From: Flaveria trinervia
Lineage: Eukaryota; Streptophyta; Magnoliopsida; Asterales; Asteraceae
NCBI GenBank assembly: GCA_025506515.1
Contig: CM046452.1
Coordinates: 75,862,876-75,926,875 of the forward strand
Direction: 5' to 3'
Length of the DNA stretch: 64,000 nucleotides
Shown here: positions 57,943 through 64,000 of the stretch, piece by piece
Position numbering within the stretch: position 1 is the first letter of the stretch
How the letters are laid out: each line of letters begins with the position of its first letter
Position numbers and translations under genes: made by a program
Notes under the pieces: model-generated
Seen by the model: the letters and a program-made list of their open reading frames with translations, nothing else
Told to the model about the DNA's origin: nothing
Databases searched by the model: none

Positions 57943-58497
57943 TGTTAGATATTTTAGTGTAACTGGATTGACTAATGACTAATATGATCATAATATCCAT
58001 AAAACAAGTTAGGAGGTGCGAAGTACACGCTTGTTTGAGTGTATTATGATATTCGATATTGAAAACCTTCTTAGGGGCGAAGCCCCTAAGCAATGGGGGT
58101 CCAGGGGCAACACCCCTGGTAGTGGGGTCCAAGGGGCGGCAACCCCTTGCGGGGTCCAAGGGGCAGAGCCACTGGCTAGGGTCGAGCTTAAAATAAAAAT
58201 AAAATTGATTAAACTGCCAAATATCAGTTTTTCTAGTTATTTTCCCTCCAAAACCGAATGAGATGAGGATATTGGTCACATGCTTCTTCTTGGATTTTCT
58301 TCTTCTTCTGATTCACGAAAATTCACACAAAACAACATATGAATTATTGATCTCGTCTGAGTTGTATCCGATTGATTTATTCGGGTGAACCACCGAATAA
58401 TTTCAATCTGAAAGTGATCTCCACGACTCTCAGATTATCCAAGTGTTCTACACAACACACGGGTAACAAAACTCTTTCTATCACTAATATCCAATCA
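57943..58497 (+). repeat. 3' LTR of element E
   Basis: It starts TGTTAGATATTTTAG after a purine run (ATGGGGGAGGA, 57931-57941) and ends ATATCCAATCA at 58497, giving loosely inverted ends. It contains a stem-loop array (58070-58175). Downstream flank AGATT. Confidence 0.8.
58070..58175 (+). repeat. Array of GC-rich stem-loops in the element E LTR
   Basis: Three perfect or near-perfect hairpins in a row: 58070-58090 (arms CTTAGGGGC/GCCCCTAAG), 58101-58119 (arms CCAGGGG/CCCCTGG) and 58130-58149 (arms CAAGGGG/CCCCTTG), each separated by GGGGTCC or similar, and a decayed fourth at 58156-58175. Spacing is about 30 bp. It is GC-rich in an otherwise AT-rich LTR. Confidence 0.9.
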
Positions 58498-58989
58498 AGA
58501 TTCAAGTAAGGCGTTCATTGGTTTAGACATCGATTTATTTGGTTCAGAAACTTATTTTGGGGCCTATCCGAAAACCAACCTGACTAGAAGTAGAAATTTG
58601 TCGATCGAATCAAATTAAACCACATAAACAATTTAAATCGATTTAATCGGTTCAGTTACCCTAATAATCTAGTTATTAATTGATTTATTCAATTGAATTA
58701 GCTTCAATTCTCTAAAGACGAAAGATTTGTTGAACCGTTAACCTAACCAAAAACTAAATTCACAATTCAGATACAGATACAGTTAGAAACCAAACCAAAA
58801 ACCAAATTCACAATACAAATATAGTTAGAAACCAAACCTAAAACCGAACTCACAATTCGATATGGTTTCTTCGGTTACAAATTCGTACTGACTTGCAAGT
58901 TCCATATAACACAAGGACGTGAATGCAATTAGAGAAAATCACAAATGAGACGAATAAAAGCGCGTGAAATAGAAAGTGTGCGTGTGTGT
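58498..58989. other. Intergenic DNA upstream of the SSP4-like gene
   Basis: It contains loosely repeated 45-55-bp units near 58745-58870 (TTAGAAACCAAACC, AAATTCACAAT) and CGGTTTAAT/GGTTCAG motifs common in old MITE-derived DNA. No gene. The promoter of the SSP4-like gene must lie near its right end; I see no clear TATA box. Confidence 0.4.
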
Positions 58990-59993
58990 GTTCAATGATC
59001 TTGAGGCTGGGGTTTAAGGTACACAATCAAACACATACAATTTTACTGATAAAATCATCATTGATCACTGTAGATCATCATATGATCAATTGAATCATAA
59101 CTGCATATGTATGTTCATGAACTCCATCGCTGATGATTCCATCGAATAAGCTATAAACCAGCTTCTTCTCGATTAAGGTATGCTGTATATAGAGTTTGCT
59201 TGATTGTTGTGCCGAATTAGTATTTCAATTCTTGTAATTTTGATTGAGATCATTGTCTCTGTGTGTTGACTTCGATCGTATTGAAATATAGTTGAAATTG
59301 GAGTTGGTAGTTGTAAACTTGTTATATTTGGTTGACTTAATTGGATAATTGTCAACGGATCGTGAAGGTGAAGCTAAATAGCGACAGATTCACCAGTAGT
59401 TTTTAGCTTGTTTGTTTCGTGAATCGTGACTTTTCTCTGAACTTAATTGCTCAAAAGTTTATTTGAATCCAAAATTAGGGTTTGTGATGGGTTTTTTGGA
59501 ATTTATATGCATAGAATCATGAGTTCAAAGGATAATTCACACACACACACAAACTGACCTTTGATTGATTTTATGTGAATTTGTTTAATTGGAAGTTTAT
59601 ATGATTCAAAAGTTGTGTTCCTTTGAAATATTGTGTTTCTTTCTGTATTTGATGGTTAATGGTCAGTATTCATGGTTTAAAATGTAGTTTATGAAGTTAA
59701 GTTAGTAGCTTGGCTTGTTGGTGGAAGTTGTTGAATCCATGAGTCTTTGTTCCTGAGCACAATTAGAATATCTATACTATTGGTCCAAATTTACGATTTT
59801 ATTGAAGTTAGAAAAATAGCAGGTCTTGTTTGATATATGGAAAAAGCTAATATTCTGTTATCTATATGCTATTGCTAATGTATTGTTTCTTTTTCCTTTG
59901 GCAAATTGCAGACGTTTGGACTTTGGAGGGATCTTGTCTCCCTACTTATGTTTTTGAGTTAATATTGTGATATACATCTAAAGTACAGAATAA
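58990..59993 (+). promoter_or_regulatory. 5' UTR of the SSP4-like gene with a 5'-UTR intron
   Basis: A splice donor at 59178 (AAG|GTATGC) and an acceptor ending at 59911 (TTGCAG) define a 734-bp intron before the coding start. The first, non-coding exon ends at 59177; its start (around 58990) is a guess. Exon 2 (from 59912) carries the ATG at 59994. Long 5'-UTR introns often raise expression in plants. Confidence 0.6.
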
Positions 59994-62900
59994 ATGCCAT
60001 CGCTAAAGATGAAAGTGAAGTCAACCATGGGCTGTTTGAGAGAAAAAAATGGCCTCCATGTTTGTCAAAAGTCAAGCAAGATATCCAAGAACTCTTTGTC
60101 ACAAGTTAAAAGTTCTCAGCAAGAAACTCAACTTGATAGATACGTTTCTAGTAAAAAGGATGGTAATAACCTACTATCTCTTGTCAACTTTATGTATATT
60201 CTATTATACTAACTACATCAATCCTTTTGATGATCTTGTTTTTTACCTCATTTTATTTTCTGCAGTTTTTTCCTGTGGTGAAGCTACTGTGCAGGAACTT
60301 AGAACGTCTGAAAATAACTGCTGTGAATTGCTAGATGAAGAAAGTTTTCAGGTTCAGAACTTACTTTCAAATTGTGTTATTTTGTACCCCGAAAGATATG
60401 TGTCCCCTCTATTCATCTGCATTTATCAAGATTTACATTTGCGCTCCCTTAATCATTAATAATGTACTAAAATAAGGCTTACAACTCCTAAAATTTTCAT
60501 ATGGATGTTCTGATTATTTGCAGGATTATACAAAAACCAGTTGCTCTTCAGTCATAGAAACTATCTTCTCACCCATCCCAGAGTCCATTGACTATAACAA
60601 TGACACAACTTCTTCTGGTGATAAAGGTAAATGAAAGTTCTCCACATGCCTTTCAGAAAAATGTCTGGTTGTGCTTTACAAAACTTTTATCTTATTTTTA
60701 GTGTTTGGATGAAGTAACTATGATTATGATTATTTAAACATTAGATAATCAGTTTCATAATATTAATGTTACTCATTTACCCACTCTTAGTCAAAGTATT
60801 TTTTATAGATGAAATATGAATTGTTATATCTCAAATCTGAATGCTTCAGCGATATATATAATATGCACCTTTTTCGTTTTATCTATTAGTTCTTAAATAA
60901 TCAGAATTTTCCAAACACTTGAACAGCTAAATATCTAAATATTACCTACTCCAAAGAGCATAACTAAGCACTTCTAATCGCTATCTCCTAATAACACGTT
61001 ATTACAGTTAACTATCTGATATTATGTGATAATCAGTTTTAAAGTCAAATTCGAGCTCTAACAGTCTTCTTATTGTGTCTATATAGGGATTGAAAACAGT
61101 CTTGAAGTCTCAGGAGAAAAATATAGTGATTGTATAAATGAAAACTCATATGGATATCAAAGTTGTAACAACTCAGATATCTTCATTTCAGACATTACAG
61201 TCTCCAGCTCATCCATTGCAGAAGAAACTTGCTTAGCAAATCATGAACGTGATGAATCAAGCATATTTTTAGATGATGTATATATGATGCTTCCTTCTCT
61301 TGAGGATAGCTATGATTATGATGACAGCATAAAAAATTGCGCAGAACCTGTAATGGCTTTAGAAGAATCAAATTTATATATGCCAATCCATCAGCTGAGA
61401 TCATGCAATCAGGAGCCAGATGTTAATAGCTATCCTGAGTGGGATCAAGCAGAATTTTTTGATCCACAAATGTTCATAAAAAATTTGCTTGATTTTTCTG
61501 AAGTGGAAACAAATTTATGTCCCACCGTGTTCGCTTCGGAAAGAAAAACTGTCACACTGGCACTTGATTTAGATGGTATGTAACATTTTGATTATTGCAA
61601 GGATTGTCACACAATTTACTTAAAATGATTTTTGACTTTTCTCTGGTTAACTCTAGAGGTGGCATTTTTACTATACTCTCTAACAGGTCAAACTAAATAA
61701 ACAAACAAAGATGCCCAATGAAATTTTACCCAATCAGTAGGGTCTAAGGATGGTAAGATAAGGGCAAACCTTACCTCTACCCCACCTAGACGGTAAGATA
61801 AGGGCAAACGTTACCTCTACCTCGTGACATAGAGAGGCTGCACCTAGACTAACAAGTCGAATTGTAACATAAAAAGATAGCTAAAAATACGAGGGTCAAA
61901 TGGGTTGGAAGTCAACGAAAGTGTGTTTTTAGTGCATACCTCCTAATACATTCTTCTAATAAAAAATTAGATTGTTTTTTGAAGGATATGATCTTTGTAA
62001 TCATGTTTGAAGCTTGTCATGTATATTAAGCTTTTAACATTTTGGACAACAAGCATTTCTGGAGAACCCAACCCAAGTCGATCTGGTTCAATTCCTAACC
62101 TGTTTTTGACCCTTTACCATACCTGCTGCATCCACTCATCTGCCACCTCTAGTTGATGCAGGCTGATATTGTTTTACACATTTCTTGACTATGACTTGCT
62201 GACTTTGGCATATACAGAAACACTGGTCCACTCTTCGTTAGAACGCTGTGATGATGCAGACTTCAGTTTTCCAGTAATTGTTGATTCCAAAGAGCATACA
62301 GTTTATGTGAAACAGAGGCCTCACCTTAGACATTTCTTGGAAAAGGTTTCAGAAATGTTTCAAATTGTGGTTTTTACTGCCAGCCAAAGCATTTATGCGA
62401 AACAACTTTTGGACATATTGGATCCAGATGGAAAAATAATCTCTCGTCGAGCGTATAGAGAATCATGTATTTTTGCAGATGGAAGTTATATCAAGGATTT
62501 AACAGTTCTAGGTATTGATCTTGCCAAGGTGGCCATAATTGATAATTGCCCACAGGTAATTTTTGGTTTACTTTTTCTAATTTAATATTAGTTTCACAGA
62601 GGTGTCAATTTTGATCCTTTTACTTACACATTGGTCAATTGGGGTTGTGTTTTATCTCAAGCGGTTATAATGGGTCAAGCCGGAAAAAATGCTGTATTAG
62701 AAATTGGTCTAACAAGCTGTAAGTATACCAAAGTCTAGTTTTATTGCATGAAACCCTTACAACCATTTTATTTGAAGCTTTAGGTTATTAATGCATTAAC
62801 ATTGTTTTTTAACAATCATTAATACACTAGTCATATTTAAAAAGGGACAAAAAAAAGTGTGTGGGTCTACACGACCTGCTCGGTTTCCTGGATACTAAAA

Positions 62901-63391
62901 ATGACTGGTTTGGCTTTCCGTTGGTGCATTCCCGTTCTTATCGCCAATTTTCATCTCCATGTCCTGTTTCATGTATTCTGAGACTCAACATCATTTACTA
63001 AAATTAAAGTATTTTTATGAACATTTTTTTGGTCTATAGTTCTTAATTTTCTTATTAAGAGTTAGTATATCAAATATGATTACTAAAACTATTATTTCAT
63101 TAATAGTCTAACTTGGTTAAATGTTTAGGACATTATATCCATAAAAAATACAGTTGGGTGAATTTTGACCAATTTCCTTTTATGCTAATATTTTTGGATT
63201 GTGTAAAAATCGTCAACCTTTGCTGGTTTTAGGTTTTCCAGTTGCAAGTGAATAATGGGATTCCAATAAAGAGTTGGTTTAATGATCCATCGGATTGTGC
63301 TTTAATCACACTACTACCCTTCCTGGAGACTCTAGCAGATGCTGAAGATGTTCGTCCAATAATTGCCAAGAGATTCGGTAACAAGGAATAA
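59994..63391 (+). CDS. SSP4: SSP4-type SCP1-like CTD small phosphatase
   Basis: Coding exons: 59994-60162, 60266-60351, 60524-60626, 61087-61575, 62218-62555, 63233-63391; all GT-AG and in phase, giving 447 residues. The N-terminus (MPSLKMKVKSTMGCL) and long acidic middle match Arabidopsis SSP4/SSP4b (At5g46410, At4g18140). The C-terminal half is the FCP1-like HAD phosphatase domain: catalytic DLDETLVHS (residues about 277-285, codon split by intron 5), KQRPHLRHFLEKV, VVFTASQSIYAKQLLDILDP, then VAIIDNCPQVFQLQVNNGIP and SWFNDPSDCALI. Family knowledge: these nuclear enzymes dephosphorylate the RNA polymerase II C-terminal repeat; SSP4 acts on Ser2-P and Ser5-P. No frameshift is seen. The start is conserved and preceded by an in-frame TAA at 59991. 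Confidence 0.93.
61735..61850. repeat. Diverged SINE-like repeat in intron 5 of SSP4
   Basis: It contains CTTACCTCTACC and TAGAGAGGCTGC, shared with the SINE-like element at 23805-23996, plus a tandem pair of GGTAAGATAAGGGCAAAC units. No target duplication was recognised; probably an old copy. Confidence 0.4.
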
Positions 63392-64000
63392 ACACCCCTT
63401 GGATTCCATTATATCACATGACACCTCTATTTTACAAATTTTAGATGCTCATTACCACTCCTTGTGATCGTAATATAATCATCTACATAAAGAAAACATT
63501 GTTTCTCTCTCTTTTGGATATCTCACTTGGTGTTTTGTCTAATCTGTTCTAGGTTGTAGCTTTCAGTGTACAGTTATAGTATCTTAGAAATTGCAATCAA
63601 GTGTGTTTTTTATATTATTTGTCTAACGGTATCCTTAGACTACTTATCTTGCCGAGGTTATAATGTCATAGGACTGAGAGACTAATAAGAATAAAGTTTA
63701 TGTTTTCTTTATTGGTGCTGAAGGCTGAGATACTCTGAACGTTAAGAGGCAATGGATATAGAATCATTAAGTCTGTTTGACAAATAAACTAATATCAACT
63801 TCAGAATTTCTGTAGTCCCATTAAACATTTGTTGTATACATGCATATGATTCGATGGGTTTTGGAAACATCACTTTTAGCAAACTGAGTTACTTTCTTTA
63901 TAATTTTTAGATGCCTATGTGCAGGTGAAATGAGGATCTTTAATGGATTGATAACCCAATGCAATTCTAATAGGTATTATTATTCTTTTTAATTATGAAT
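63392..64000 (+). other. 3' UTR and downstream DNA of the SSP4-like gene
   Basis: The 3' UTR starts at 63392. An acceptor-like GTGCAG near 63920 could mark a spliced 3'-UTR exon. Nothing else was recognised up to the window edge. Confidence 0.4.

Larger units (their letters stand above)
51012..58497 (+). mobile_element. Ty1/copia element E, old and degenerate
   Basis: A plus-strand copia element with a truncated 5' LTR (from 51012), gag-pol remains 53482-57410 and 3' LTR 57943-58497. A gypsy solo LTR (D, 51254-53480) sits at its gag start codon. Many stop codons and frame changes, loss of all but one zinc-knuckle ligand, and rearrangement of the 5' LTR show it is much older than A or F. No target duplication can be tested because the 5' end is missing; the 3' flank is AGATT. 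Confidence 0.85.

Noticed and set aside
58016..58261. 81-codon ORF in the E LTR
   Set aside because: It runs through the stem-loop array of an LTR, and the apparent protein reflects repeat composition.

Overview
This is nuclear DNA from a flowering plant, probably a eudicot of the daisy family (Asteraceae). The reasons are spliced genes with GT-AG introns, several LTR-retrotransposon families with plant initiator-tRNA-Met primer sites, plant-type MITEs, a decayed chloroplast rpl20 copy, and a copia element whose extra downstream ORF resembles one I recall from daisy-family genomes. The family placement is inference. No prokaryotic features are present.

Layout. 1-21234 is a nest of three related Ty3/gypsy (Del/Tekay-like) elements. 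Element C (minus strand; LTR 19145-21234, leader 18807-19144) was hit by element B (minus; LTRs at 1-2856 and 16744-18806). Element A (plus; 6772-15569, target duplication TCAGT) then inserted into the gag of B. A hAT MITE sits in B's leader, and a foreign LTR fragment replaces part of B's left LTR.

22031-32145 is a 14-exon gene for a GBPL3-type guanylate-binding-like GTPase (about 1077 residues). Its introns hold a SINE, a hAT MITE, a small LTR and two local tandem duplications, and its last exon carries two 1-base deletions. 33703-34388 is a GAGCTC-rich hAT-like MITE. 34390-34875 is chloroplast-derived DNA with a dead rpl20. A 42-bp tandem repeat follows, then AT-rich DNA.

36636-49085 is a complete 12.45-kb Ty1/copia element F (minus; target duplication TCAAC) with gag-pol and a long extra ORF region after pol. 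49086-51011 holds MITE-like DNA, including a possible Pack-MULE. 51012-58497 is an old copia element E (plus) carrying a gypsy solo LTR D (51254-53480) at its gag start codon. 59994-63391 is an intact seven-exon gene (six coding introns removed, plus a 5'-UTR intron) for an SSP4-type CTD phosphatase of 447 residues.

Only two host genes are present, and they may keep an ancestral neighbourhood. I found no convincing new cellular system. The most useful observations are the nesting history, the single-base-deletion pattern (possible assembly error), a micro-inversion in an old LTR, stem-loop and CTTCGGAAG arrays in copia elements, and a threefold repeat in the extra copia ORF.
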